Shown: piece by piece, positions 1 to 9,693 of the stretch
How positions within the stretch are numbered: position 1 is the first letter of the stretch
How the letters are laid out: every line of letters starts with the position of its first letter
Source: Vibrio sp. FE10
Lineage (GTDB): Bacteria; Pseudomonadota; Gammaproteobacteria; Enterobacterales; Vibrionaceae
Assembly: GCF_030297155.1 (NCBI RefSeq)
Contig: NZ_AP028068.1
Location: 744,001 to 808,000, forward strand
Direction: 5' to 3'
DNA: 64,000 nt
Program-made: the position numbers and the translations under genes
Notes under the pieces: generated by a model
Seen by the model: only the letters and a program-made list of their open reading frames with translations
Database searches by the model: none
What the model was told of the DNA's origin: nothing

Positions 1-147
1 GCGAAGAAAGTCTCTCCAAAAGTTGAGCTTATCAAAGGTCGCGCTTCTTATAGCCGAAAAGGTTCAAATCTAGCTTTGAATCTTAAGAAAGTGGATGATG
101 CGACGATGCAAGAAATCTTAAGCTTCGTTCAATCAAAACTCGATTAA
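1..147 (+). CDS. parB2: C-terminal fragment, probable ParB2 chromosome-partition protein
   Basis: Frame 1 is open from the window edge to a TAA at 145-147 and gives the last 48 residues of a basic protein (many Lys, ending SFVQSKLD). The fragment is too short to identify by motif alone. The call rests on context. Three parS2 centromere motifs lie about 2.3 kb downstream and two more further on, and in vibrios parA2-parB2 sits beside the chromosome 2 origin. A strong terminator follows 43 bases after the stop. If the call is right, the protein binds parS2 and, with ParA2, segregates chromosome 2. It could be another DNA-binding protein; the upstream sequence would settle it. Confidence 0.55.
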   Translation, partial: AKKVSPKVELIKGRASYSRKGSNLALNLKKVDDATMQEILSFVQSKLD

Positions 148-189
148 GTTTACAAACTATCTTAATCTTACAAGCTATCGAATGACTCT

Positions 190-214
190 AAAGCCGCTTT
201 ATGCGGCTTTTTAT
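190..214 (+). terminator. Rho-independent terminator after the parB2-like gene
   Basis: A perfect 7-bp stem AAGCCGC/GCGGCTT (191-197 and 203-209) with loop TTTAT runs into a T-rich tail. It separates the first gene from tmcA, which starts 44 bases later. Confidence 0.9.
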
Positions 215-257
215 TTGGCTGTGATAAACTGTGTTTAGATGAATCTGGACGCTAATT

Positions 258-2429
258 ATGACGAACTCTACAAATACTTTTCTATATACTCTTTCCCAAA
301 TCGCCGAGCATAATCAGCACCGTTACGGTGTTGTCTTTTCTGGTGATAGTGATTGGCAAGACGCTACGATTCAAAGCTTTCTTAATACCTCTTCAGCACA
401 AACAATTTTCCAGATCGGTGGTTCGCCTTTTCTATCGGTAACGCATGTTCCTGTTAAAAAGGGGCAACAACTCCTAGGTCGAGAATGCCAACTTCTTGTT
501 TGTGATTTTAGAGAGCAGTTTGATGCCAACAGTTTTAGTGCAGCACTGGGTGCGTTAGTCGGTGGCGGCTTGTTGTTGGTTATCCCGCACAAATCAGATG
601 AATCTGAAGAGGGTTTGAATTCTACTTTTGGAAAACGTTGGTTAGCGTCCAACTTTGCCAAACTGTTTTCTGTTTCACAAGACGATGAACAGCTGACACA
701 ACTCTATGCTCGTAACCCTTTGCCTGAAGAATTAACCCAACCGAATTGTTTCGATAGATTTGAACAACAAAAGACAGCAATAGAGTTAGTTAAGAAAGTC
801 GTCTCTGGACATCGAAAGCGTCCTTTGATTCTCACTGCAGACAGAGGTCGTGGCAAAAGTTCGACATTAGGTATCGCATCAGCGGAGCTTTTGGTTGAAC
901 GCCACGGGCTAAATATCATTGTTACGGCACCTTCTGTTAAAGCGGTTGAGCCGGTATTTACTCACGCAAGCCAACGTCTAGAACCTTGTGAAGTTATCAA
1001 TGCTACTCACATTTGCCATCAAGGCGGCAGCCTAAGATTTGTCGCACCAGATGAATTACTCCAATCTAAGCCCGATTGCGATTTGTTATTAGTTGATGAA
1101 GCGGCTGCCATTCCAATCCCGATGCTTAAATCTTTGGTTGGCAGTTATCACCGTATGGTTTTTTCAACCACGGTTCACGGATACGAAGGAAGTGGGCGAG
1201 GGTTTGGAATTAAATTTGAGGCTTGGCTTTCTGAGCGTCGTCCCGGATGGAAAGGCTATAAGCTTGAGCAACCAATCCGTTGGAATAATCACGACCCTCT
1301 AGAGCGTTGGTTGTTTGATTGCTTCCTTCTGAGTGGCGAGTTTTTATCGAGTAGTTCTGTTGTTCATAAGGCTGGTGATTTTTCTGACGAGGTGCTCAGC
1401 CAACTTAACCTAGTCGAGCTATCTAAAACCGAGTGTCTAGCGAATCCTGAAAAGCTTCAGCAGTGTTTCTCTCTTTTAGTCGACGCTCATTATCAGACAT
1501 CGCCCAATGACTTAATGCAGTTTCTCAATAACCCAGCAATTCATTTGTATGCGGCTTGGCATCAAGATGAATGTCTTGGTTGTATGTTGGTGACGGAGGA
1601 GGGCGGTTTAGATAAAAATCTAATTGCTCAGATCCAAACAGGAAAGCGCAGACCTCAAGGACATCTCGCGCCAGTGTTGTTAGCGAATCAGCTCGGTTCT
1701 ATTGAAGCGGCAACAAGCCGTTGTATGCGCGTTATGAGAATTGCGGTTTCAATTGATCATCAAGGTTTAGGCTTAGGAAGTTGGATGCTTGATCAGCTAT
1801 CGATGCAAGTCTCAGATATCGATTATCTGGCGACAAGTTTTGGGGCGACCAGCGAGTTGGTTTCTTTCTGGCGACGTAGCCAATTTGCTCCCGTGCATAT
1901 TGGGCATCAAAGAGATCAGGCGAGTGGCTGTCATTCTTTGTTGATGGTCAAGCCACTCGGTATTAGTACTAACAATTGGATCGTTCCAGTGCAGTCTCAG
2001 TTTGAGCAAGGCTTTTGTTTTCTCGTCTCTGGCTCTTTAACTTCTCTTGAGGTTGATATGGTTCGCGCTCTATTACCAAGCCAGTCACTGTCAGTTAGTG
2101 AGTTAGAAAAAAAGTTGCTTTGCAACTATGTAGAAGGCGGAAACAGTTACGACAGTATCGGCTTCATTACGTTGAAACTAATTCTAGCGAGTAACATTCA
2201 ACTGTCGCGCGAGTCTTCATCGTCATCAACAGAGCAGCCAATTAAGTTTGAACGCCAACATCGTAATACTGATTGTTCGGCTATCTCTGATTTGTTGATT
2301 GCTAAAGTGGTGCAACAAAAAGGATGGGGGACTTGTGTTGAACAGTTCAATCTTGTTGGGCGTAAGCAAGCAGAAGTTCAACTTCGACAAGATATCTCGT
2401 TCTTGTTGTCCAATTTACAGTGTAAATAG
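258..2429 (+). CDS. tmcA: tRNA(Met) cytidine acetyltransferase TmcA
   Basis: TmcA makes N4-acetylcytidine at the wobble base of elongator tRNA-Met, using acetyl-CoA and ATP or GTP, which keeps that tRNA from misreading isoleucine codons. The 723-residue protein has the family layout. An N-terminal domain precedes a helicase-like ATPase with Walker A TADRGRGKS (about residues 193-201) and Walker B LLVDEAAAIP (about 277-286). A GNAT acetyltransferase domain follows with MRIAVS...GLGLGSWM (about 492-512), and then a tRNA-binding tail. It is about 50 residues longer than the E. coli enzyme. The gene stands alone, and its stop codon lies inside a parS2 site. Confidence 0.93.
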   Translation: MTNSTNTFLYTLSQIAEHNQHRYGVVFSGDSDWQDATIQSFLNTSSAQTIFQIGGSPFLSVTHVPVKKGQQLLGRECQLLVCDFREQFDANSFSAALGALVGGGLLLVIPHKSDESEEGLNSTFGKRWLASNFAKLFSVSQDDEQLTQLYARNPLPEELTQPNCFDRFEQQKTAIELVKKVVSGHRKRPLILTADRGRGKSSTLGIASAELLVERHGLNIIVTAPSVKAVEPVFTHASQRLEPCEVINATHICHQGGSLRFVAPDELLQSKPDCDLLLVDEAAAIPIPMLKSLVGSYHRMVFSTTVHGYEGSGRGFGIKFEAWLSERRPGWKGYKLEQPIRWNNHDPLERWLFDCFLLSGEFLSSSSVVHKAGDFSDEVLSQLNLVELSKTECLANPEKLQQCFSLLVDAHYQTSPNDLMQFLNNPAIHLYAAWHQDECLGCMLVTEEGGLDKNLIAQIQTGKRRPQGHLAPVLLANQLGSIEAATSRCMRVMRIAVSIDHQGLGLGSWMLDQLSMQVSDIDYLATSFGATSELVSFWRRSQFAPVHIGHQRDQASGCHSLLMVKPLGISTNNWIVPVQSQFEQGFCFLVSGSLTSLEVDMVRALLPSQSLSVSELEKKLLCNYVEGGNSYDSIGFITLKLILASNIQLSRESSSSSTEQPIKFERQHRNTDCSAISDLLIAKVVQQKGWGTCVEQFNLVGRKQAEVQLRQDISFLLSNLQCK
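2414..2426. other. parS2 centromere-like site 1
   Basis: TTTACAGTGTAAA, a perfect 6-bp inverted repeat around one central base, fits the published parS2 consensus NTTTACANTGTAAAN for Vibrio chromosome 2. The site overlaps the last codons of tmcA, whose TAG stop begins at 2427, so coding and centromere functions share these bases. ParB2 binding is known for the motif and inferred here. Confidence 0.85.
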
Positions 2430-2451
2430 ACAGAGATATTTTCTAGATTAA

Positions 2452-2464
2452 TTTACAGTGTAAA
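2452..2464. other. parS2 centromere-like site 2
   Basis: A second exact TTTACAGTGTAAA, 38 bases after site 1 and flanked by A and T as in the 15-bp consensus. It lies in the non-coding gap after tmcA. Confidence 0.87.
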
Positions 2465-2477
2465 TCCGAAATGGCGA

Positions 2478-2490
2478 TTTACACTGTAAA
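2478..2490. other. parS2 centromere-like site 3
   Basis: TTTACACTGTAAA, the same palindrome with C as the central base, 26 bases after site 2. With sites 1 and 2 it forms a three-site cluster within 77 bp, the densest in the window. Confidence 0.87.
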
Positions 2491-2509
2491 CTGAGGCCTG
2501 TTGCGTGCC

Positions 2510-2530
2510 TTCTTCTTCTTCTTCTTCTTC
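2510..2530. repeat. TTC trinucleotide microsatellite, seven copies
   Basis: Seven uninterrupted TTC units begin 20 bases after parS2 site 3. No reading frame crosses the tract. Copy number may vary between strains by slippage; a function is not evident. Confidence 0.8.
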
Positions 2531-3036
2531 GGTCACACCCTTCTAAAATCTTTCCCAAGCTCTTTCGCTTTCCCACAATATTTAAAGCGCTCTAGAAACC
2601 CCAAAACTGAAAACTCTAATCCAAGTGTTCTCAGCTTGTTGGTTTGAACGCAGGTCTATTAGATTTAAACTAGCCCGATTGAATCTAATGCCGATCTACT
2701 CATTTTGGTTTCATTGATGACTTTCATCATCACTCTGTCGAGTGCCTGTTTGGTGTCTTGATCTCAGGCTTTCATAACGTATAAATTAAACGGCAGTTAT
2801 GTTCTGTTTCCCATTGTCCGCTTCTAGAGCTCTATTCCAAAATTTCTCTAAAAATTCGCTGATTATGATTGTAAAGGTGAGCCCGCTCATAAAATGCGTG
2901 TGTCTTATTTCTGAGTCATGTTTGCACAATCGAAAGTAAGTGATGTGACGCTGATTATTCTAATGTGGTGATTCTAAGCTCAGAACGAATTATATAGACT
3001 GAATAACAACTGAGTCATTAGGGATACTCGATTCGA
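2531..3036. other. Non-coding gap upstream of the DUF342 gene
   Basis: About 500 bases with no credible reading frame on either strand and no RNA gene that I recognise. The last 20 bases contain an AGGGA that could serve as the ribosome binding site of the next gene. The promoter of that gene must lie here, but I could not place it with confidence. Confidence 0.5.
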
Positions 3037-4707
3037 ATGTGGGATAACATTGTTACATTGTCAGAAGATAAGCTGCAGGTGGTCGCGCGTTTGCCATCTG
3101 GATTTGTGGTCGACGCAAGCTTTGATAACAAGACATTGCCACCAGCCTTGGAAGCTTTGAATGCATCTAACTATTTTCTTTTCGAAGAAGAGGTACTGCG
3201 CTTTGTCACTCTGGCTAAAGAAGGTAAGGGTGAAGCTTATGAGGGAATCTTGATTGCTGAAGTTCGCAATGCAAGTGTCGCGGTCGAACTGTCTGATGAT
3301 GAGATGCTGGCGAGTCTAGTTGTTACTGGCCCGTACAATGGACACCCGCTGCGCGGTAGCGACATCATTCACTGTTTAGCTCAAGCTCACATTACTAAGG
3401 GCATTAATAAGTTAGCGCTCAGAAAAGTACTGGTGATGAGTGGCAAGCTCAAACCTGGTGAAAAGTTTACTCAGCCCGTCGCGCAAGGTACACAACCCGT
3501 AAAGGGCAAGGACGCGAAGTTTGCCGCCTTGGTTGAAGACATTACTCGTCAAGTATTGAAGCCGCGCAGCAAAGACGCTGGCAAGATTGATATGCGAGAT
3601 TTGGGTGAAACCATTACCGTCGGTCAAAATGATCACTTGATGAAGCGTACTCCCGCCACTAAAGGCATTGCTGGTTTTACCGTGCAAGGTAGAATCATCC
3701 CACCGCTTCCTGGACAAGACAGTTTAATCAAGCCTGGCAAGGGCACCTACATTTCTCCTGACGATCCTAATTTACTTCTCGCTTCATGCCCCGGCTTGCC
3801 GATCATTAAAGAACGCAGTATCGAAGTTGATGATGCTTTATGTGTGAGCAACGTTGATGTGTCTACTGGCCACGTTAAATTTAAAGGCAATGTGTTCGTC
3901 TCTGGAAACATTGAACCGGGGATGATTGTTAAGGCGACAGGATGCATTACGGTTGGCGGTTTTATTGAATCGGCCGAGGTTCAAGCGCAAGGAGATATCA
4001 AAGTAGCGAAAGGAATTATTGGTCACACCACAAAAGAGGGTGAGCCCAAGAGTTGCAAGGTATTCACTAAAGGCTCTATTACTGCCGGCTATGCTCAAAA
4101 TGCAGAGTTGCAAACGGGGACCGATCTTCGTCTTGGTGTCCACAGCATGGGTAACGAGATTCGATGTGGGCATGACCTTATCGTGATGGACACGATGAAG
4201 AAGCATGGCACGCTCAGTGGCGGAGAAGCTAAAGTAGGTGGCAAAGTAGAATGTGTCTTCTTAGGTGTTGAAGGGGATACTGCTACTAAGGTTCACGGTT
4301 TTGCGCGTTACGATGGTTACCGACAAAAGATTGCTGAGCTGAAAGAAACCTATAAACAAACTCAAGAAAAGACGATGGATGTGATTCGTCAGGAATTAGA
4401 ATTTAAAAAGCAGCCCAAGGCTCAAAGAAGTGAAGAACAAGCCTTGTTGATTGAACAGCAAAGAGAAAAGAACAATCTAGCAATCGAGAACACCAAATCG
4501 CAGTTGGACATGTTAGAGAGTGAATTTGAAACGCACCTTGCTGAGTGCACGGTAGAGGCCCATGAGAAAGTCTATACTCGAGTCACGATTCAATTTGGTG
4601 ATGAAACAGTGACGACCAAGCGAACTCATGGCGGCAGTGTTTTCTCGTTCAATCAATATGAGATTCAATGTTCGTTCAAGATGGAACAAGAAGATATTGC
4701 TTTGTAG
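3037..4707 (+). CDS. DUF342 / FapA-family protein
   Basis: This 556-residue cytoplasmic protein has the FapA (DUF342) architecture. An N-terminal mixed domain (about 1-180) precedes a glycine- and valine-rich right-handed beta-helix-like region (about 185-420, with repeats such as GNVFVSGNIEPG and GGFIESAEVQAQGDI). A charged coiled coil follows (about 425-505) and a short C-terminal domain. FapA-type proteins of vibrios have been linked to polar flagellum placement, but DUF342 genes also occur away from flagellar loci, and nothing near this one is flagellar. It stands alone and ends before a bidirectional terminator. The family call is firm; the role is not known. Confidence 0.8.
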   Translation: MWDNIVTLSEDKLQVVARLPSGFVVDASFDNKTLPPALEALNASNYFLFEEEVLRFVTLAKEGKGEAYEGILIAEVRNASVAVELSDDEMLASLVVTGPYNGHPLRGSDIIHCLAQAHITKGINKLALRKVLVMSGKLKPGEKFTQPVAQGTQPVKGKDAKFAALVEDITRQVLKPRSKDAGKIDMRDLGETITVGQNDHLMKRTPATKGIAGFTVQGRIIPPLPGQDSLIKPGKGTYISPDDPNLLLASCPGLPIIKERSIEVDDALCVSNVDVSTGHVKFKGNVFVSGNIEPGMIVKATGCITVGGFIESAEVQAQGDIKVAKGIIGHTTKEGEPKSCKVFTKGSITAGYAQNAELQTGTDLRLGVHSMGNEIRCGHDLIVMDTMKKHGTLSGGEAKVGGKVECVFLGVEGDTATKVHGFARYDGYRQKIAELKETYKQTQEKTMDVIRQELEFKKQPKAQRSEEQALLIEQQREKNNLAIENTKSQLDMLESEFETHLAECTVEAHEKVYTRVTIQFGDETVTTKRTHGGSVFSFNQYEIQCSFKMEQEDIAL

Positions 4708-4808
4708 GTTGCCCGTTGAAGTCGGCTTACTATCGATCGCTTATTACAAATAGCTTATTGAAGACCAGCGATGCGAAGGTACGGATAGATACCAATATTT
4801 GAAGATAA

Positions 4809-4840
4809 AAAAAGGGGAGCTGATGCTCCCCTTTCGGTTT
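4809..4840. terminator. Bidirectional terminator between convergent genes
   Basis: The stem AAAGGGGAGC/GCTCCCCTTT with loop TGAT (4811-4834) has an A tract on its left and a T tract on its right. It can therefore stop both the DUF342 transcript and the lap operon transcript coming the other way. Confidence 0.88.
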
Positions 4841-4917
4841 TTATAGTTCTAGATGTTTTGGTCTGACGGTTTTGATTTAACCGCTCAGATTTAATAACTT
4901 AGCTTCAACGGTTTGTG

Positions 4918-7032
4918 CTAGCTTGCTGCTCTTACTCGACCTTGTTTGAGATCTGACAGCACTTGCGCTTTCGGACCGTCGGCAATAATGCTGCCTTTCT
5001 CCATCACAATCACTCGATCAACAATGTCTAACATCGAAGTCTTGTGCGTGATCAGAATTAAAGTCTCGCTAGGTAACAGTTGGCTAAGCTGATGCTTGAT
5101 GTGCATTTCAGAACGGTTATCCATGGCACTGGTTGGTTCATCCATCAAGAGTACTGGTGGGCGACCGAGGAAGGCTCTAGCAATCGCGATAGCCTGACGT
5201 TGACCACCAGATAGCAATCCACCACCTTCACCGACTTGGCGCTCTAAGCCCGCAGGATCTTGCTGAGTGAAAGCAGTAACGCCTGCGCGGTTAGCGGCAT
5301 CCATAACATCGCGGTCATCAACCAGTGGACGACCTAATGTGATGTTGTCTCTCACTGAACCGTAGAACAAATTACTGTCTTGCGGTACACAGCCTATATT
5401 GCGTCGTACGTCGACATGGTGAAGTTGCTCCATGTCGGTGTCATCAATACGTACATGACCCTCTGTGGGCTTATAGAGACCCATTATCAAGCGTTCTAAT
5501 GTTGTTTTACCTGAACCAATACGGCCGATAATCGCTACTTTCTCACCCGGTGTAATGGTTAGGCTCAAATCTCTCACTGACGCGACAGGAGAATCAGGGT
5601 AATGGAAGGTTACTTTATCCAGTGCAATACGACCTTGAATGATAGGGCGGTGAATATAACGCTTTCCTTCTTCCTGCTCGTCAGGCATCGACATCACTTG
5701 TTCGATTAAGGTCATCGAAGATTTCGCCTGATTGTAACGAGTCGAAAGCAATGACAGTTGAACAAGAGGCCCAATCGCACGACCACTCAACATGGTTGCA
5801 GCAATCAAGCCACCCATCGTAAGTTCGCCTTCAGCAATCAGATAAACACCAAAAATGATCATACCGACGTTGGTACTTTGCTGAACAAAGCCTGCGGTGT
5901 TTTGGATGCTGTCAGTAATGCGGCGACTTTTGATGTTCCAATTCGCCATGTGCGCTACTGCTTCTTCCCAACGGAATTGGAATTGGCTCTGAGCGCTAAA
6001 AAGTTTAACGGTTTCTAAACCCGCCAGACTCTCGATTAAGTTTGCGTATTTCTGAGAAGCAAGGCGTGAACCTTCTTCAATGGTTCGACGCAGCGGGCCT
6101 TGGATTAATAACGCATAGATGATCAGAACGACAACTCCAACCACAGGAACAAACACCAGATTTCCGGCCATTAACCAAATTAGAGCGAGGAACATCAGAG
6201 CGAATGGTAAATCGATTAGCGAGCCAATCGTCGCAGACGTAAAGAATTCACGAATCGATTCGAACTCTTGGAGGTTTTTCGCAAAAGCACCGACCGAAGC
6301 CGGTTTTGCTTCCATACGAATGCCGAGAACTTTACTGAATAGCTTGGATGAGATCAGAATGTCTGACTTCTTACCCGCAACATCAATAAAGTAACTTCTC
6401 ATCAATTTCAAAAGCAGATCGAAAAGGAAGACAACAAAGATCCCGCTCGCCAACACCCATAAGGTTTCAAAGGCGAGGTTGGGTACCACTTTGTCGTACA
6501 CCAATCGAGTGAACATCGGTGCCGCGATGGCGAAGACATTGATCAAGATGGATGCGATCAGAACGTCTCGGTAGATGTTTTTCGATTCCCAAATGGTGCT
6601 CCAGAACCAGTGACCTTGACGTGTTTTTAGAATTTCTGGTGAGCGCTCATCGTAACGAAACTGTTTTTTGACCAAGAAATAGCGGCCAATAAACTGTTCT
6701 TTCAATTCCTCAACTGGAATGACGATCGGTACCATCCCGCTTTCCGCGGTGATGATCTCTGCTTCTTGTTTTTCTAAATCGATACTATTAAGAACACATG
6801 CCTCGCCCTGCTTGAGAAGTAAAACAGCAGGCAAAATAAGATGAGGAATGCTTTCTAGGTCGGAACGGTTTTCTTTCGCCACTAATCCCGCACGCTCAGC
6901 AGAGCGAGGGAATAGGAAAGGGGTGAGCTTTCCATCGGATAGTGGCAGCCCATTGATCAATGCTTCGGGCGAGTTAGCTAACCCGTAATATCGGCTAACG
7001 TAGATCAGTGAGTTCAATAGTGGATCTTGCAT
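4918..7032 (-). CDS. lapB: Type I secretion ABC transporter LapB
   Basis: LapB is the inner-membrane ATPase that exports a large repetitive adhesin. The 704 residues hold three parts. The N-terminal C39-like domain (about 1-130) has no catalytic cysteine: the usual Cys position reads SLIYVSRYYG, which marks non-cleaving transporters of this group. A six-helix ABC membrane domain follows (about 150-440). The nucleotide-binding domain has Walker A GRIGSGKTT (about 500), signature LLSGGQRQA (about 608) and Walker B LLMDEPTSA (about 630). It is the last gene of lapC-lapG-lapD-lapB, 17 bases after lapD. The adhesin substrate and the TolC-like LapE pore are outside the window. Confidence 0.9.
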   Translation of the reverse strand: MQDPLLNSLIYVSRYYGLANSPEALINGLPLSDGKLTPFLFPRSAERAGLVAKENRSDLESIPHLILPAVLLLKQGEACVLNSIDLEKQEAEIITAESGMVPIVIPVEELKEQFIGRYFLVKKQFRYDERSPEILKTRQGHWFWSTIWESKNIYRDVLIASILINVFAIAAPMFTRLVYDKVVPNLAFETLWVLASGIFVVFLFDLLLKLMRSYFIDVAGKKSDILISSKLFSKVLGIRMEAKPASVGAFAKNLQEFESIREFFTSATIGSLIDLPFALMFLALIWLMAGNLVFVPVVGVVVLIIYALLIQGPLRRTIEEGSRLASQKYANLIESLAGLETVKLFSAQSQFQFRWEEAVAHMANWNIKSRRITDSIQNTAGFVQQSTNVGMIIFGVYLIAEGELTMGGLIAATMLSGRAIGPLVQLSLLSTRYNQAKSSMTLIEQVMSMPDEQEEGKRYIHRPIIQGRIALDKVTFHYPDSPVASVRDLSLTITPGEKVAIIGRIGSGKTTLERLIMGLYKPTEGHVRIDDTDMEQLHHVDVRRNIGCVPQDSNLFYGSVRDNITLGRPLVDDRDVMDAANRAGVTAFTQQDPAGLERQVGEGGGLLSGGQRQAIAIARAFLGRPPVLLMDEPTSAMDNRSEMHIKHQLSQLLPSETLILITHKTSMLDIVDRVIVMEKGSIIADGPKAQVLSDLKQGRVRAAS

Positions 7033-7049
7033 GCGATATAACCTTACTA

Positions 7050-8960
7050 CTATTTATCAACAATGAAGCCTTGGAACACTTCTACGTAGTTATCAGACAA
7101 AATATCAAGCTGAGTCTGAGTTTCAATTCGTGACGCAATGGTCGTCACGCCAAGGTTATGAGCCGTTCTTGAGATCGACGTTAATGTGAATTTCTGTTTT
7201 TCATCATCAAGGTTATGAGTAAACAGGTAATCCAGCTTCACATAGCTCGGGCGGTACTCGTTAATGTAATCCAATGATTGGAAGTTACGTCCGTAGTTAT
7301 CGACACCAAACACCGCGTCTGCGTTGCGAATGGTGTTACACAGCAGCGCGGTGTAATGCGGAACGTTGATGAAACAGTTTTCTGGAATCTCAAAGTGGAG
7401 TAGGTGAGCGATTGAGGCATTTTGCTCAAGGGTTTTACCAATCCAACGGATGAAGCTTGGTTGAGAAATACTGCTTGGTGAGATATTGATAGCAACAGGG
7501 CTTGTGACTTCTTTCGCATTAAGCTTTTCGATCATCTTCTCGATAACGTATTGGTCGAGAATATGGCTCATTTCAAGCTGCTCTAGTGCGTACAAGTATT
7601 GGTTAGCACCGTAACGAACACCGTCTTTCTCAATCGCAGAGAACACCTCTTGGTGATACGTTTTGCCAAAGGCATTGTTTGCAGCCTGAAGACGGAAGGT
7701 GATTAGGTCGTTGATGATCGCTTCTTCAACCAACATACGCCATTGTTGTTTACCCATCACAGCGCCATGATCGTCGGCTGTTACGTAGCCATAATTAAGT
7801 TCACGGTTCGCTTTGGCACTTGAGAGCGCGTTATCCACCAGCGACATGATTTCGGTACTGGTTTTACGTTTGTTGCTGTATGTCACACCAAGCGCAATGT
7901 GTGGGTTCGCCATACCGGTTGGATCTGAACCTAGGTTTTGAATGCAGTTTACAATGCTGCTCGCGACGAGTTTAAGTTCGCTCTCGTCGATGTTTGGCAT
8001 AATGAAGCCAAACTCGTCACTCGAAATACGAGCGATGGTGATATCTGGCGATGAAATTGACGCTTGTAACTGTTCAGCCAGTTGGTGAACTAAGGCATCG
8101 CCTTCTTGATAGCCTTTTTCATCGTACTCTTCACTAATAAACTCGGCTTTTAGTACCGCCAAACCACCCAAACTTGACTCTTCTAACCACTGAGTTAACT
8201 GAGACATGTAGTAAGCGCGGTTACCCAGTTGAGATACAGGGTCGATATACGCGCGTTCACGTAGCTTCTGTGCTTCTTTGGCTTGGTTTTTAAACGCCAA
8301 TTCAACTTGAGTAGACATGTGGTTAATACCATCAACCACTAAGATCAAATCTTTTGTTTTCGGACGAACCAATGGTTCACCAAACTGATTCTTGGCGATC
8401 TGATCCATTTTGGTAATGATCAATGAGAGAGGGCGCAGCGCACGTTTAAGGATCCAAGAGATAGAGATCAAACCCAGTAAGAAGATCGATCCAAAGATGG
8501 TCAGTAAGCGAGTGAATGCTTGCCAGAGTTGATCATAAGCAGGACCAGGGTGACTCACGATCTCGACTTCTGCCAGTTGCATCCAGCCACTGGTGATCAC
8601 GCGGCGGTCATGCACGGGTTCAAATAGGTTTAAACTCGTAAACCATTCCGGCACTCCTGTTGATTTCACAGGATAAGAGCGAAGAATATCGTCTCCGGTG
8701 TCTAGAAAAATCAACCGAACGACGGAGTAAGAACTGCCATCAAACAGGGCGTTGATAACAGACTCCACTGCCACCTTGTCCTTTTCTTCTAGGTAAGGGG
8801 CGAGAGCCAGTCCAACAGTATTAATGGTATTACTTACCTCAGAGCGTTGCTGCTCCTCTAAGTATCCACGGGTGGTATTGAATTCGATCATAAAAACTGA
8901 CGTCATCAGCAGTATGAACACTGCAACCATCCCGACCACAAGCTGTTTATATAAAGTCAT
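7050..8960 (-). CDS. lapD: LapD, c-di-GMP receptor controlling LapG
   Basis: LapD is an inner-membrane protein that binds c-di-GMP inside the cell and holds the protease LapG in the periplasm, so the adhesin stays on the surface. The 636 residues show TM1 (about 7-26), a periplasmic LapD/MoxY-type domain (about 27-155), TM2 (about 158-178) and HAMP (about 180-240). A degenerate GGDEF domain follows, with SSDEF in place of GGDEF near residue 312, then a degenerate EAL domain with QEVFSA at the EAL position near 437. Both changes fit a receptor rather than an enzyme. The gene lies between lapG and lapB with gaps of 5 and 17 bases, so it is translated as part of the operon. Confidence 0.92.
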   Translation of the reverse strand: MTLYKQLVVGMVAVFILLMTSVFMIEFNTTRGYLEEQQRSEVSNTINTVGLALAPYLEEKDKVAVESVINALFDGSSYSVVRLIFLDTGDDILRSYPVKSTGVPEWFTSLNLFEPVHDRRVITSGWMQLAEVEIVSHPGPAYDQLWQAFTRLLTIFGSIFLLGLISISWILKRALRPLSLIITKMDQIAKNQFGEPLVRPKTKDLILVVDGINHMSTQVELAFKNQAKEAQKLRERAYIDPVSQLGNRAYYMSQLTQWLEESSLGGLAVLKAEFISEEYDEKGYQEGDALVHQLAEQLQASISSPDITIARISSDEFGFIMPNIDESELKLVASSIVNCIQNLGSDPTGMANPHIALGVTYSNKRKTSTEIMSLVDNALSSAKANRELNYGYVTADDHGAVMGKQQWRMLVEEAIINDLITFRLQAANNAFGKTYHQEVFSAIEKDGVRYGANQYLYALEQLEMSHILDQYVIEKMIEKLNAKEVTSPVAINISPSSISQPSFIRWIGKTLEQNASIAHLLHFEIPENCFINVPHYTALLCNTIRNADAVFGVDNYGRNFQSLDYINEYRPSYVKLDYLFTHNLDDEKQKFTLTSISRTAHNLGVTTIASRIETQTQLDILSDNYVEVFQGFIVDK

Positions 8961-8965
8961 TGTAC

Positions 8966-9664
8966 CTACTCATCGTAATTGATAATGGGTTTGTTTAATT
9001 TTAGAGAGCGCTCACGAGAACGTAAGTCGTTCCATAAGCTCAATCTTGAAGATTTCCCTGCTAACTTACCGCTGCCTGCTGCCGACTTGATCAACCAAAG
9101 GTTTTTACCATTGAAACTGTAAATTGGTCGTAGGTCGCCGCGCTTGGAACCGCGTTTTATCTCAGGGTTTAAGTTGTCCAAAATTAGTGGCTCTGCACTT
9201 GGTTTCGAGTAGTACGCCAATACCATATGGAATTGGTTTAACTCGAGTGCTTTTACGTACACTAATCTTAATTTTTTGTCTGGCACGCCCAGTTCGAGCA
9301 AAGAGAAGTATTTCGCGATGGTGAAATCTTCACAGTCACCCGCGTTACTGCCTAAGAACTCCAGTGGCGTTGCCCAGTAATCGTTCTTTCCCCAAAGTAT
9401 GCTGTCATCGACAAAGTACATTTGGTTGAAGAATTGATTAATGGATTCGAGTTTTTCCCTTTCGCTCAATCCACCATAGGCCGCAATATTTGAGCGCCAT
9501 GTGGTGACTCGCTTAGCGGCTCTCTCTCCATAAGTTTCAGAGACAGCATCAATCCAACGTTGGTCACTCTTATTGAGTGCCGCAGAGGTAAAAGAGGTGA
9601 GGACCAACAGCAAAAGCGAGAGCCGAGACTTCATAGCCTTCGCTCTTGGGGTTGGGTTGCGCAT
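8966..9664 (-). CDS. lapG: LapG, periplasmic calcium-dependent cysteine protease
   Basis: LapG cuts the N-terminal retention module of LapA/FrhA/CraA-type adhesins when c-di-GMP is low, which frees cells from biofilm. The 232-residue protein carries the transglutaminase-like triad: Cys111 in NAGDCEDF, His146 in NQFHMVL and Asp163 in LDNLNPEI. A hydrophobic signal peptide follows MKSR. The first Met (9664) and the Met at residue 11 (9634) are both possible starts, and the second gives the more typical signal peptide. The gene is 29 bases from lapC and 5 bases from lapD. Confidence 0.92.
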   Translation of the reverse strand: MRNPTPRAKAMKSRLSLLLLVLTSFTSAALNKSDQRWIDAVSETYGERAAKRVTTWRSNIAAYGGLSEREKLESINQFFNQMYFVDDSILWGKNDYWATPLEFLGSNAGDCEDFTIAKYFSLLELGVPDKKLRLVYVKALELNQFHMVLAYYSKPSAEPLILDNLNPEIKRGSKRGDLRPIYSFNGKNLWLIKSAAGSGKLAGKSSRLSLWNDLRSRERSLKLNKPIINYDE

Positions 9665-9693
9665 TGAATAGCAGTGTTAAGCATCAAGCGTCC

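Noticed and set aside
2414..2490. TyrR boxes
   Set aside because: TyrR boxes read TGTAAA-N6-TTTACA; here the half-sites are in the opposite order with one base between them, which is the parS2 form.
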